Source: Baffinella frigidus (Eukaryota > Cryptophyceae > Cryptomonadales > Baffinellaceae). From it: 18,921 bases of DNA. The notes below the pieces were generated by a model, which saw only the letters and a list, made by a program, of their open reading frames with translations, searched no databases and was not told the DNA's origin. Position 1 is the stretch's first letter. The number at the start of each line of letters is the position of its first letter. Shown here piece by piece: positions 16,761 to 18,921 of the stretch. The stretch is taken from NCBI GenBank assembly GCA_026770585.1, contig MU646627.1, forward strand, positions 228,877 through 247,797, given 5' to 3'. The position numbers and the translations under genes were made by a program.

Positions 16761-18651
16761 TAGACATAGATATTGGCAGGGCGGTGACAAACACGGCAAC
16801 AATCGGAGGGCCACGTCACTCTACAACTCCTCGCCCGCGCTGCGCAGCACCCCCTGAATCGTGGGATTCAAACAGAAACAATCGTTCAAGTGACGTCCGA
16901 AAGTTGTCAAAAGGTTGACATTGGCCTCGCACTGAATCGCAGGGGCACGTCGCTGTACAACTCCTCACCCGCGCTGCGCAGCACCCCCGGCATCGCGGGA
17001 GACCTCTTCTCCTCCCAACGCACAAACGGTCCTGCCGCGCCCCTCTCCCTCTGCTCTAAACCCCAAACCCTGAAATGTAAACCCTACACCCTGAACCCTG
17101 AACCCTACACCCTGAACCCTAAATGCTGAAACCTAAACCCTAAACAAACTCGGAGGGAAAGCCTCCTCCTGTTGGCTGGGTGCCAAAAAAGGGGTATCTG
17201 ACCTACTGGCGGACTAACGCCCGCCTGTCCGATGCACCCTAGACACTAAACCCTAAACCATAAACGCTAAACCCTAATTCCCAAAACCTAAACGCTCAAC
17301 CGTAAACCCTGATCCCGTATCCTGAACGCTCAACGCTAAACCCTAATCCCTGAACGAAGTAACGGAGTGGCAGATGCCCCATCGGTTTGCTAACCACGCC
17401 AGGTCACAAATCAGAATGGAAGGTTGAGGCTTCCTCCTGTTAAAAATGTTTCCTGGTCCAAATAAAACATGACTCCGCTTGGCAATGGCTCCAATTGCTG
17501 ACTTTTGGCGTGTTTCCTGGGAAAGAATATCAGAATTAAGTTTAGGCAACTTCACACGTGTGACCTGGCGTGGCCCCTAAAACCTAAACTCTAACCCCTA
17601 AACCGCCCCCCGTAGACACCCCGTTTGATGTCGACGTGTTCCGCAATTTCAACGCAGAGCTCAACATCTTTCGCCCCTTTTGACACTTCTCGCTAGACAT
17701 TTCCCACCCCTTTTAACATTCTCCGCCCCCTCCAGACACCTCCCTTGATGTGGACGTCTTAACGCAGCGCTCGACATCTTCCGCACCTTTCCAAACCTCG
17801 CCCTAGACATATCCCGCCCCCTTTGAAACCTCCCGCCCCTTTCAGACACCTCGTTCGATATCGACATGACATCTTCCGCACCCTTACAAACCTCCCCCTA
17901 GACATCTCCCGCACTCTTTGAAACTTTGCCCTCAACATCTGCCGCCCCTTTGACACTTGAAGCCCCTCGACGGAGAGGGTTCGGTAGGGTTCAGTAGGGT
18001 TCAGTAGGGGCGGTTTCTTATGAGCGAGGTACCCCTGTAGGGTTCAGAAGAGACCTCATCGTCGATGTTGTCGGCCTCGCAGACACCTCCTTCGATGTCG
18101 AGGTGTTCAACGAAGCGCTCAACATCTACCGCCCCCCTTGACACTTATCGCTAGACATCTCCTGCCGTTTTTAACATCTCCCGCCCCCTTCGACATCGCA
18201 GACACCTCCCTCGATGTCGACGTGTTCCGGAACTTCAACGAAGAGCTGAAGCAGCTGACACTCTTCGCGAAGGCCCCCTACTCTCCGCAGCTCCTCATGG
18301 AGTTTGTCAAACAGGTGCTCAACCCGAAACACTAAACCCGAAACCCGAAACCCTTAACCCTATACCCTACACCCTACACCCTACACCCTACACCCTACAC
18401 CCTACACCCCAAACCCTACACCCCAAACCCTACACCCCAAACCCTACACCTCAAACCCCAAACCCTGAACCCTTTCCCCTACACCCTAAACCCTAAACCC
18501 TAAACCCTAAACCCTAAACCTTAAACCCTAAACCCCACACCCAACACCCCGAAACCAGGGGGACAAAATGAAGCCAAAGCACGTGCTGCGGGTGTACGAA
18601 GCTGTCAGCGAGCTGAAACAGAACGTCGAGCAAGCCCGCGCCACCTCACAG
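4872..18651 (+). CDS. Multi-exon TPR-PDZ protein gene, 3' end outside window
   Basis: Nineteen exons join in one frame of 636 codons without a stop: 4872-4979, 5092-5400, 6705-6827, 7505-7677, 8137-8188, 9223-9327, 9663-9701, 10803-10886, 11154-11249, 11984-12079, 13509-13613, 14092-14163, 14710-14778, 15168-15242, 15888-15955, 16252-16293, 16943-17028, 18202-18314, 18559-18651. Fourteen introns are phase 0, three phase 2 and one phase 1; every phase agrees across its junction, which is strong internal support. TAA at 4866-4868 precedes ATG 4872 in frame. Domains in order: TPRs (about 12-130), acidic Pro-rich linker (140-180), NGSN repeats (181-237), PDZ (about 270-363), a probable alpha/beta repeat domain (about 415-530), helical tail. 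A scaffold role is inferred from TPR plus PDZ. The link from 5400 to 6705 rests only on phase agreement. Confidence 0.7.
5092..5400 (+). CDS. Gene 2 exon 2: TPR repeats 1-3
   Basis: 103 codons, phase 0 at both ends (CCGCAG| and CAG|GTCCTC). Visible TPR signatures are VLLSNRSSAFAHVGNW, SLDDAENCIAIRP, WPRGHACKGAALEGLARHED and ALAAFEVALELDPNS. This is the HOP/STI1/TTC-type three-TPR module. Against the known HOP TPR1 carboxylate clamp (Lys8, Asn12, Asn43, Lys73, Arg77), the two Asn are kept, while Lys8 aligns with Asn, Lys73 with Arg and Arg77 with Cys. Canonical EEVD binding to Hsp70/Hsp90 is therefore doubtful. It is the longest exon of the window and the most confidently identified. Confidence 0.9.
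5401..5529 (+). repeat. Intron start with CCCTGCA/CCCTACA repeats
   Basis: Tandem CACCCTGCACCCT and TACACCCTACACC 7-mers directly after the donor, then mixed sequence. Confidence 0.7.
5530..5639 (+). repeat. Two-hairpin dispersed element, copy A
   Basis: GAGTTGAC...GTCAACTTT first stem, then GGGCTCACC...GGAGAGACC second stem, ending AGACTGAGACAGAGCT. Closest in its ends to copy B at 10099. Confidence 0.85.
5640..5965. other. Intron stretch without recognisable exon
   Basis: Holds a G run (about 5758-5770) and a short direct repeat CGGACCTGAAAA with GACGGGTTGC or a variant, twice at about 5883-5932. No coding or RNA feature supported. Confidence 0.4.
5966..6255 (+). repeat. Telomere-like CCCTAAA tracts
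   Basis: CCCTAAA and CCCTGAA units interrupted at about 6090-6135 by a ghost ending CTCGCCGCAG|AAGCCCC, which resembles the acceptor and first codons of the exon at 6705. Confidence 0.85.
6272..6336 (+). CDS. Uncertain exon candidate (PSDPPLAERNAEKLAVEI)
   Basis: GC-rich open stretch between CCGCAG and TTG|GTAAGA reading PSDPPLAERNAEKLAVEISG. Its phase 2 end does not match the phase 0 start of the next exon at 6705, so it was left out of the joined model. It may be a ghost, an alternative exon or need a missing partner. Confidence 0.3.
6448..6632 (+). pseudogene. Two ghost copies of the acidic exon
   Basis: The first (6448-6510) reads QPELEDDWDFEFDLEPEN after ACCGCAG; the second (about 6580-6632) keeps CGCCGCAG|AAGTCTCCC but has an early TAG. 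Both match the 5' half of exon 6705-6827 and end in CCCCTAAACC repeat without a donor. Confidence 0.7.
6705..6827 (+). CDS. Gene 2 exon 3: acidic Pro-rich linker
   Basis: 41 codons, phase 0 at both ends (CGCCGCAG| and CAG|GTACAA). Reads KSPPPQPAPEFEDEWVEPEA then WRQVPTVVKLEAPPLREEAP. It is low-complexity, acidic and Pro-rich, so probably a disordered linker between the TPR and PDZ parts. Confidence 0.7.
7046..7262 (+). pseudogene. Two downstream ghosts of the acidic exon 3' half
   Basis: About 7046-7105 (TGGCGCCAAG...GAGGCTTCCCCGGGGCAACC, donor GT changed to GC) and about 7186-7262 (ending CCCCCGGTACAACC). Both match the 3' half and donor of exon 6705-6827, and are followed by the same kind of C-rich repeat. 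Confidence 0.6.
7418..7485 (+). pseudogene. Upstream ghost of the NGSN exon
   Basis: CACAG|GTGCCGTCTCCCGTGCC reads VPSPVPEQFAPTISENGSNP and then falls into CACTAACACC repeat. It copies the first part of exon 7505-7677. Confidence 0.8.
7505..7677 (+). CDS. Gene 2 exon 4: Asn/Gly/Ser repeat segment
   Basis: 57 codons plus two bases. Begins VPSPVPVQVPFPVAGQ, then carries three internal repeats, ISENGSNPMYKAT, VNGSNSTITE and ENGSNAMFQTT. Donor CG|GTACCC is phase 2, completed by the G that opens the exon at 8137. Each NGS is an Asn-X-Ser sequon, which fits a secreted or surface context if the protein enters the secretory path, but the TPR start argues against this. Low complexity; function unknown. 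Confidence 0.7.
7784..7808 (+). pseudogene. Downstream ghost of the NGSN exon end
   Basis: TTCAACACCACCGTCCCGGATCG|GTAAGC encodes FNTTVPD, matching FQTTVPER at the true donor. A further 3' ghost, AGCGTCCCCGAGCG|GTACAG, ends at 8541. Confidence 0.7.
7840..7960 (+). repeat. Telomere-like CCCTAAA/CCCCAAA tract
   Basis: Near-continuous 7-mer units between the donor ghost at 7808 and the acceptor ghost at 7969. Confidence 0.85.
7970..7990 (+). pseudogene. Upstream ghost of exon 5
   Basis: CGCCAG|GTACCAGGAGGTTCCCGCG mirrors GACAG|GTACGAGGAGGTTCAG at the true exon, then breaks off. Confidence 0.7.
8137..8188 (+). CDS. Gene 2 exon 5: short linker exon
   Basis: Opens with the base that completes Arg from exon 4, then YEEVQIPATEQALKFSQ to CAG|GTCTGT (phase 0). 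Two 3' ghosts follow, at 8709-8749 (VEVPAPESGLKGPQ|GTCTGT) and ending at 8854 (CGCAG|GTCTGT). The exon is inside a pair of inverted arms. Confidence 0.7.
8204..8344. mobile_element. Small MITE with 13-bp TIRs and TCTG duplication
   Basis: TCCACTTAGCAGC and GCTGCTAAGTGGA are perfect inverted ends, flanked on both sides by TCTG, a 4-bp target-site duplication. It starts 16 bases after the donor of exon 5. Internal sequence is AT-rich and non-coding. Confidence 0.75.
8709..8749 (+). pseudogene. Downstream ghost of exon 5
   Basis: Encodes VEVPAPESGLKGPQ followed by GTCTGTCT, the same donor context as the real exon at 8188. Confidence 0.75.
8755..8850 (-). repeat. G-rich telomere-like tract
   Basis: GGGATTAGGGGTTAGG and GGGTTTAGGGTTCG units, G-rich on the sense strand, unlike the C-rich tracts on either side. 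Confidence 0.8.
9007..9100 (+). pseudogene. Ghost of PDZ exon 1 invaded by telomere-like repeat
   Basis: TTACAG|CCGACGATGCGGATGGTGGA matches the true exon, then CCTCCTGAACCCTAACC interrupts, and GCGGGAGTAGGGATGCACA resumes the match. Exon remnants thus lie on both sides of the repeat units. Confidence 0.75.
9223..9327 (+). CDS. Gene 2 exon 6: start of PDZ domain
   Basis: 35 codons, phase 0 at both ends. Reads PTMRIVEQRPEAASVAPAGV then GMHIMLDETAQPGNR. The GVGM motif followed by an HIML strand is the carboxylate-binding loop and second strand of a PDZ fold. Confidence 0.75.
9329..9655 (+). repeat. Telomere-like intron tract, CCCGAAA and GAAAGCC variants
   Basis: Begins CCCTAAA immediately after the donor, shifts to CCCGGAA/CCCGAAA, and ends in GAAAGCCGAAAGGC arrays (about 9585-9650). 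It illustrates drift and local homogenisation along one intron. Confidence 0.85.
9663..9701 (+). CDS. Gene 2 exon 7: PDZ strand
   Basis: 13 codons, VVVVQLAPWSPLQ, between GAGCAG and GTCCCC, phase 0 at both ends. It matches the PDZ pattern VVV..V.PGSPA that leads into the LQPGDRL turn, here supplied by the next exon. Confidence 0.65.
9747..9821. repeat. (CT)n microsatellite
   Basis: Nearly pure CT dinucleotides broken by one CCCG. It ends at CGTCAGTGTTTTTCCAG and so forms an extreme polypyrimidine tract for a cryptic acceptor. Confidence 0.95.
9838..9874 (+). pseudogene. Ghost of PDZ exon 7
   Basis: TTCCAG|GGCATGTTCTTTGACGCGGC then GTGGTCACCTCTCCAG|GTCC. The last 21 bases equal the end and donor of exon 7. 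Phase 1 at its end does not fit the next exon, so it is scored as a ghost. Confidence 0.55.
10099..10209 (+). repeat. Two-hairpin dispersed element, copy B
   Basis: CAAGTTGAC...GTCAACTTG first stem; GGCTTGCC AAATT GGTGAGCC second stem, which pairs through two G-T wobbles. Ends AGACTGAGACAGAGCT. Confidence 0.85.
10210..10395. repeat. Short tandem CCTGTTAGTGCGAGGC-like repeat and unique DNA
   Basis: Three ~21-base units with CCTGTT(A/C)GTGCGAGGCCTTT at about 10230-10290; related GTGCGAGCCCTT at about 10758. No exon seen. Confidence 0.55.
10399..10500. repeat. Hairpin / MITE-like palindrome
   Basis: TTTCGGGATTGCTATCTTAC and TACAGGTTTTGTGC are mirrored as GCACAAAACCTGTA and GTAAGATAGCAACCCCGAAA around a short loop. 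Followed by AAAATGGCTCAAA units shared with 12088-12150 and 12383-12420. Confidence 0.8.
10684..10738 (+). pseudogene. Upstream ghost of PDZ exon 8
   Basis: CACAG|TCGCACGTCCAACTCTTGGA reads SHVQLLDRLVAAHG, then ends in TAG. Same phase and 5' part as the exon at 10803. Confidence 0.8.
10803..10886 (+). CDS. Gene 2 exon 8: PDZ core
   Basis: 28 codons, SHVQPLDRLVAIDGVDLQGI then SFEDVSKM, phase 0 at both ends. LDRLVAIDGVDL and the following S-x-E-x-V-x-x-M helix are hallmark PDZ sequence (GDRLLAVNGVDL...EEAV..L). Confidence 0.85.
11154..11249 (+). CDS. Gene 2 exon 9: end of PDZ domain
   Basis: 32 codons, VLGREGGMISLSFARPG then NPGNPVEKWAVSLPR, phase 0 at both ends (TGCAG| and CGC|GTATAC). GREGGMISLSFAR is the last PDZ strand. 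Confidence 0.8.
11283..11330 (-). repeat. G-rich telomere-like tracts in the PDZ-distal intron
   Basis: GTTCGGGGTTCGGGGTTCGG and related units here, and again at about 11480-11555, 11645-11690 and 11768-11812 (TTTCGGG array). The whole intron is G-rich on the sense strand. Confidence 0.85.
11336..11731 (+). pseudogene. Three downstream ghosts of exon 9 with donor
   Basis: At about 11336-11385 (EKWAISLPR|GCATAC, donor lost), 11555-11622 (EKWDISLPR|GTACAG) and 11700-11731 (CAISLPR|GTGCCA). All keep the 3' part of exon 9; only G-rich telomere-like DNA lies between. Confidence 0.8.
11815..11982 (+). repeat. Minisatellite GTGTGTCTAACACTCCGATC
   Basis: About six imperfect units of GGTGTGTCTAACACTCCRAT with CGCGTCCAAAGT spacers, running directly into the acceptor CAG of exon 10. 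Confidence 0.9.
11984..12079 (+). CDS. Gene 2 exon 10: Ser/Pro-rich linker
   Basis: 32 codons, VLPPEIRARRNLSNGASDN then LPSRLPLASASPP, phase 0 at both ends (CCCAG| and CCG|GTAATC). Basic and Ser/Pro-rich, likely linker. 3' ghosts lie at about 12196-12217 and 12318-12376 (GASSNFPSRMPLAGVSPP). Confidence 0.7.
12088..12150. repeat. Tandem ACCACAAAATGGCTCAA repeat
   Basis: Four 17-base units. The same unit recurs at 10498-10530 and 12383-12420, and two of the sites are followed by TCGAGGCCAGAA. Confidence 0.85.
12241..12320 (+). repeat. Diverged two-hairpin element, copy F
   Basis: GTTGACAGACTATCCGTGAG and GTCAACTT stem arms are retained; the right half is lost at a downstream exon 10 ghost. 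A further diverged piece is at 15291-15370. Confidence 0.55.
12318..12376 (+). pseudogene. Downstream ghost of exon 10
   Basis: Encodes GASSNFPSRMPLAGVSPP, with the donor GT changed to GC (CCCCCGGCAATC). Confidence 0.75.
12474..12585 (+). repeat. Two-hairpin dispersed element, copy C
   Basis: CAAGTTGAC...GTCAACTTT first stem. The second stem has changed to GGTCTCGCC AATT C GGCCAGGCC yet still pairs at 8 of 9 positions. Ends CTGAGACAGAGCTT. A TTTAGGG pair of units follows. Confidence 0.8.
12620..12825. other. AT-rich intron stretch, no exon
   Basis: AT-rich sequence with a weak hairpin (CCCGAGAAACCGCA / TGCGGGATTCTC, about 12755-12797). Nothing else recognised. Confidence 0.4.
12826..12905 (+). 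repeat. Telomere-like CCCTAAA to CCCTCAA tract
   Basis: Changes from CCCTAAA to a run of CCCTCAA units. Confidence 0.85.
12938..13465 (+). pseudogene. Four upstream ghosts of exon 11
   Basis: At 12938-12967 (GATSSLLASE), 13098-13145 (deleted and frameshifted), 13201-13269 (GATSTLLGSEISPHHPTMPA, acceptor CAG mutated to CAT) and 13396-13465 (GATSKVLGSEVSPHSTMPAG, then stop). All contain only the 5' half of exon 13509-13613; the longer ones break off at nearly the same codon, and CCCTAAA/CCCCAAA-type repeats lie between. Confidence 0.9.
13509..13613 (+). CDS. Gene 2 exon 11: GATSKLLGSE / ALHIVITEDYAA
   Basis: 35 codons, GATSKLLGSEISPHPTMPAG then PSVALHIVITEDYAA, phase 0 at both ends. It is the fifth and only complete copy. 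The second half probably forms the first strand of the alpha/beta domain that continues in exons 12-15. Confidence 0.75.
13614..13850 (+). repeat. Telomere-like tract: AACCGAA then CCCTGCA arrays
   Basis: AAAACCGAAAACCG units, then a run of CCCTGCA/CCCTGAA alternation (about 13680-13765), then CCCTAAA. Confidence 0.9.
13996..14045 (+). pseudogene. Upstream ghost of exon 12
   Basis: TATCGCAG|GCCACGAAAACACCGGTGAT matches TATTGCAG|GCCACAAAAACGGTGGCGAT. Flanking GTGTCCCTGAAAG and GTGTGCGTAT motifs are duplicated too, so the tandem unit of about 98 bp includes intron sequence. Confidence 0.8.
14092..14163 (+). CDS. Gene 2 exon 12: helix of alpha/beta domain
   Basis: 24 codons, ATKTVAICQAFKDDLRVAVA then SAIQ, phase 0 at both ends. 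The FKDDLRVAVASAIQISPARLLM pattern across the next junction resembles the F..DL...A..GV...R common in repeat domains of algal and protist surface proteins. 3' ghosts end at 14269 and 14410 (GCGATCCAG|GTCC). Confidence 0.7.
14169..14240 (+). repeat. Short tandem GAACGAGTGTCNTTATCYCCC
   Basis: About four diverged units of GAACGAGTGTCTTTATCTCCC directly after the exon 12 donor. Confidence 0.7.
14411..14510 (-). repeat. Two-hairpin dispersed element, copy E
   Basis: The second stem is perfect: GGCGCACC ATTTT GGTGCGCC. The first stem is AAGTTGAC...GTCAACTT. The end with CTGAGACAGAGCT is missing. Confidence 0.85.
14534..14660 (+). pseudogene. Upstream ghosts of exon 13
   Basis: CCGCGACCACCTCCACAGCAC, CGTCTCACCCGCGAACC and CCTCGCCCGTGACCCCTTCC echo CGCGACCCCTTCCTCGACAC and ATCTCGCCCGCGCGGC before and in exon 14710. 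Degraded and not open in one frame. Confidence 0.5.
14710..14778 (+). CDS. Gene 2 exon 13: strand pair of alpha/beta domain
   Basis: 23 codons, ISPARLLMISLSPENGAV then LASLQ, phase 0 at both ends. Fits the pattern of a hydrophobic strand, a turn and a second strand. A 3' ghost is at about 14917-14951 (GTCTTCGCCTCCCAGCAG|GTA). Confidence 0.65.
14836..14915 (+). repeat. CACTAAA 7-mer array
   Basis: About ten units of AAACACTAAACACTAAACACC, a homogenised variant of the telomere-like unit. Confidence 0.9.
14955..15164 (+). repeat. Telomere-like tract with CCCTGAA and CCCAAAA sections
   Basis: Runs of CCCTCGA, CCCTAAA, CCTGAAA and CCCAAAACCCAAAT up to the acceptor of exon 14. Confidence 0.85.
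15168..15242 (+). CDS. Gene 2 exon 14: Pro-rich loop then DEVAQ helix
   Basis: 25 codons, IKPSTVTPSRVPGIAQPP then TADEVAQ, phase 0 at both ends. Spliced to exon 15 it gives ADEVAQELVRQSANPAS, one continuous helix. 3' ghost at 15370-15383 (GAGGTCGCGCAG|GTCC). Confidence 0.7.
15615..15716 (+). pseudogene. Intronless duplicate of exons 15+16
   Basis: GCGCAG|GAGGTGGTGCGGCAGTCAGC reads EVVRQSANLASLLRRTRPT, then ITAACIPTPPRGAAA, unbroken through the point where the other copy carries a 296-bp intron. No donor follows; the copy ends in an AT-rich repeat. Confidence 0.75.
15725..15858. repeat. AT-rich tandem repeat, ~65-bp unit, two copies
   Basis: TCAAATTGAAGAGTGAATAT and TCAAATTGAAGAGTGGATAT each start a unit containing ATACCTATATT and AAATATACGTA. 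Confidence 0.85.
15888..15955 (+). CDS. Gene 2 exon 15: ELVRQSANPASLL helix
   Basis: 22 codons plus two bases, ELVRQSANPASLLRRTRQT then ITA, donor GC|GTACAT (phase 2). The ELVRQSANPASLLR motif fits the terminal helix and DP.S.L motif of the algal repeat domain suggested by exons 12-14. Confidence 0.7.
15956..16251 (+). repeat. 296-bp telomere-like intron with 9-bp direct repeats
   Basis: GTACATCCC at 15956-15964 and again at 16252-16260 flank a tract of CCCGAAA/CCCGGAA units. The first GT acts as donor and CAG 16249-16251 as acceptor. Removal restores the same order as the intronless copy at 15615-15716. Confidence 0.8.
16252..16293 (+). CDS. Gene 2 exon 16: IPTPPRGSAAS
   Basis: One base completes Ala, then YIPTPPRGSAASI and two bases into donor GG|GTCTGT (phase 2), completed by the G of exon 17. 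Short exon in a low-complexity linker. Confidence 0.65.
16305..16410 (+). repeat. CCCTAAA then AAACAA-rich tract
   Basis: Telomere-like units decay into AAACAAACAAC and AAAACACAAAAC runs. Confidence 0.75.
16600..16775. repeat. GATA/TATC microsatellite with internal palindrome
   Basis: GATAGATACATAGATA, then TATATC repeats (TATCTATATCTATATC), then GATATA and GATAGATA. The two halves are complementary, so the tract can fold back on itself. Confidence 0.95.
16810..16858 (+). pseudogene. Upstream ghost of exon 17
   Basis: GGCCACGTCACTCTACAACT then CCTCGCCCGCGCTGCGCAGC and ACCCCC match LYNSSPALRSTP of exon 17, then TGA. It has lost its acceptor CAG. Confidence 0.8.
16943..17028 (+). CDS. Gene 2 exon 17: SLYNSSPALRSTPGIAGD
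   Basis: One base completes Gly, then GTSLYNSSPALRSTPGIAGD and LFSSQRTN, leaving one base before donor G|GTCCTG (phase 1). The two bases opening exon 18 complete Asp. Ser-rich; no domain recognised. Confidence 0.7.
17050..17360 (+). repeat. Telomere-like tracts around a short unique block
   Basis: CCCTGAA/CCCTACA units to about 17150, a unique segment to 17235, then CCCTAAA and AACGCTAA/AACGCTCA variants. Confidence 0.8.
17394..17573. mobile_element. MITE family A, copy 2 (inverted, 180 bp)
   Basis: Ends CCACGCCAGGTCACAAATC and CGTGTGACCTGGCGTGG; the interior is the reverse complement of the copy at 1186-1363. Lies in the last-but-one intron. Confidence 0.85.
17614..18135 (+). pseudogene. 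Satellite of exon 18 ghosts
   Basis: At least four partial copies of the exon 18 acceptor and 5' part (about 17614-17680 reading TPFDVDVFRNFNAELNIF; 17735-17790; 17843-17880; 18081-18135), mixed with a short unit like CTAGACATCTCCCGCCCCTT. All break off before the second half of the exon. Confidence 0.8.
18007..18040. mobile_element. Solo end of MITE family B
   Basis: GGGGCGGTTTCTTATGAGCG then AGGTACCCCTGTAG equals the right end of the element at 1741-1867; the other end is absent. Confidence 0.75.
18202..18314 (+). CDS. Gene 2 exon 18: FNEELKQLTLFAKAPYSP
   Basis: Two bases complete Asp, then TSLDVDVFRNFNEELKQLTL and FAKAPYSPQLLMEFVKQ to CAG|GTGCTC (phase 0). Strongly helical and amphipathic; no family recognised. 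Confidence 0.75.
18325..18550 (+). repeat. Telomere-like intron: CCCGAAA, CCCTACA, CCCCAAA, CCCTAAA blocks
   Basis: Successive homogenised blocks: CCCGAAA, seven or so CCCTACA, then alternation of CCCTACA and CCCCAAA, then CCCTAAA. Confidence 0.9.
18559..18651 (+). CDS. Gene 2 exon 19: KHVLRVYEAVSELKQNVEQA
   Basis: 31 codons, GDKMKPKHVLRVYEAVSELK then QNVEQARATSQ, phase 0 at both ends, donor CAG|GTCACA. Helical, probably coiled coil. The last exon visible; the gene runs past the window. Confidence 0.7.
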
Positions 18652-18850
18652 GTCACAGCGAGATCTCTATATTATTTATACATAAAAATCCGCACGAGAT
18701 TTTCCGACACGGGAAGGTTGGAAAAGGACTCTATCTAGCTGTGCCTCAGATCCAGTCATGTATGAATACCCACCTCTAAGGTGATATCTGAACTATGTCA
18801 GTTTGCAAGCAGGCTGTATCGTGCTGCACAAGGCGGTTTGGGGAAACGTC
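18652..18850. other. Start of intron 19, no feature seen
   Basis: Unique mixed-composition DNA, AT-rich at first. No exon, ghost or RNA recognised. Confidence 0.4.
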
Positions 18851-18921
18851 AAACCCCAAACCCCAAACCCCAAACCCCAAACCCCAAACCCCAAACCCCA
18901 AACCCCAAACCCCAAACCCCA
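18851..18921 (+). repeat. Pure CCCCAAA array at window edge
   Basis: About ten perfect AAACCCC units to the last base. A homogenised variant, not CCCTAAA, cut by the window. Confidence 0.95.

Noticed and set aside
16504-16794. Ile/Asp/Tyr repeat protein on the minus strand
   Set aside because: Translation of the GATA/TATC microsatellite.
1-18921. CRISPR-like array from short regular repeats
   Set aside because: The repeats are contiguous 7-mers without unique spacers, in a clearly eukaryotic exon-intron context.

Overview
The window looks like nuclear DNA of a unicellular eukaryote with spliceosomal introns. Short GC-rich coding exons (37-309 bases) sit in introns packed with degenerate 7-bp repeats related to CCCTAAA, the C-rich strand of a TTTAGGG-type (plant/green-alga/dinoflagellate/chromerid) telomere. 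The organism cannot be named from sequence alone. A green alga of prasinophyte grade or another TTTAGGG-telomere protist is the best guess, held weakly. No bacterial-style gene, rRNA, tRNA or CRISPR array was seen.

Layout. Bases 1-1979 hold the 3' end of a first + strand gene: four exons (126-173, 568-618, 1038-1132, 1898-1979) that join in frame to a stop and encode a charged, coiled-coil-like C-terminus. Bases 1980-4870 are intergenic and hold a GC-rich minisatellite, G-rich telomere-like DNA, duplicated unique-looking blocks and two large inverted-repeat elements. From 4872 to the right edge runs one large + strand gene. I could join 19 exons (4872-4979 through 18559-18651) into a single stop-free frame of 636 codons, with intron phases agreeing at every junction; the gene continues beyond the window. 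Its predicted product has three HOP/STI1-like TPRs, an acidic Pro-rich linker, an Asn/Gly/Ser-repeat segment, one PDZ domain split over four exons, a probable small alpha/beta repeat domain of the kind seen in many algal surface proteins, and a helical charged C-terminal part.

The striking feature is the introns. Almost every real exon is accompanied by decayed partial copies ('ghosts'). Copies upstream of the exon keep the 3' splice site plus the exon's 5' part; copies downstream keep the exon's 3' part plus the 5' splice site. Each intron also carries its own homogenised variant of the 7-bp repeat (CCCTAAA, CCCGAAA, CCCTGCA, CACTAAA, CCCCAAA and others). In one place (15888-16293) an exon is split by a 296-bp telomere-like intron flanked by a 9-bp direct repeat, while a neighbouring duplicate of the same exon (15615-15716) has no intron. 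This looks like a recent intron gain caught in the act.

Dispersed elements include several MITE-like families with terminal inverted repeats, one of which brackets a coding exon, and a recurrent ~110-bp two-hairpin element with at least five copies in both orientations whose second stem shows compensatory and wobble changes.
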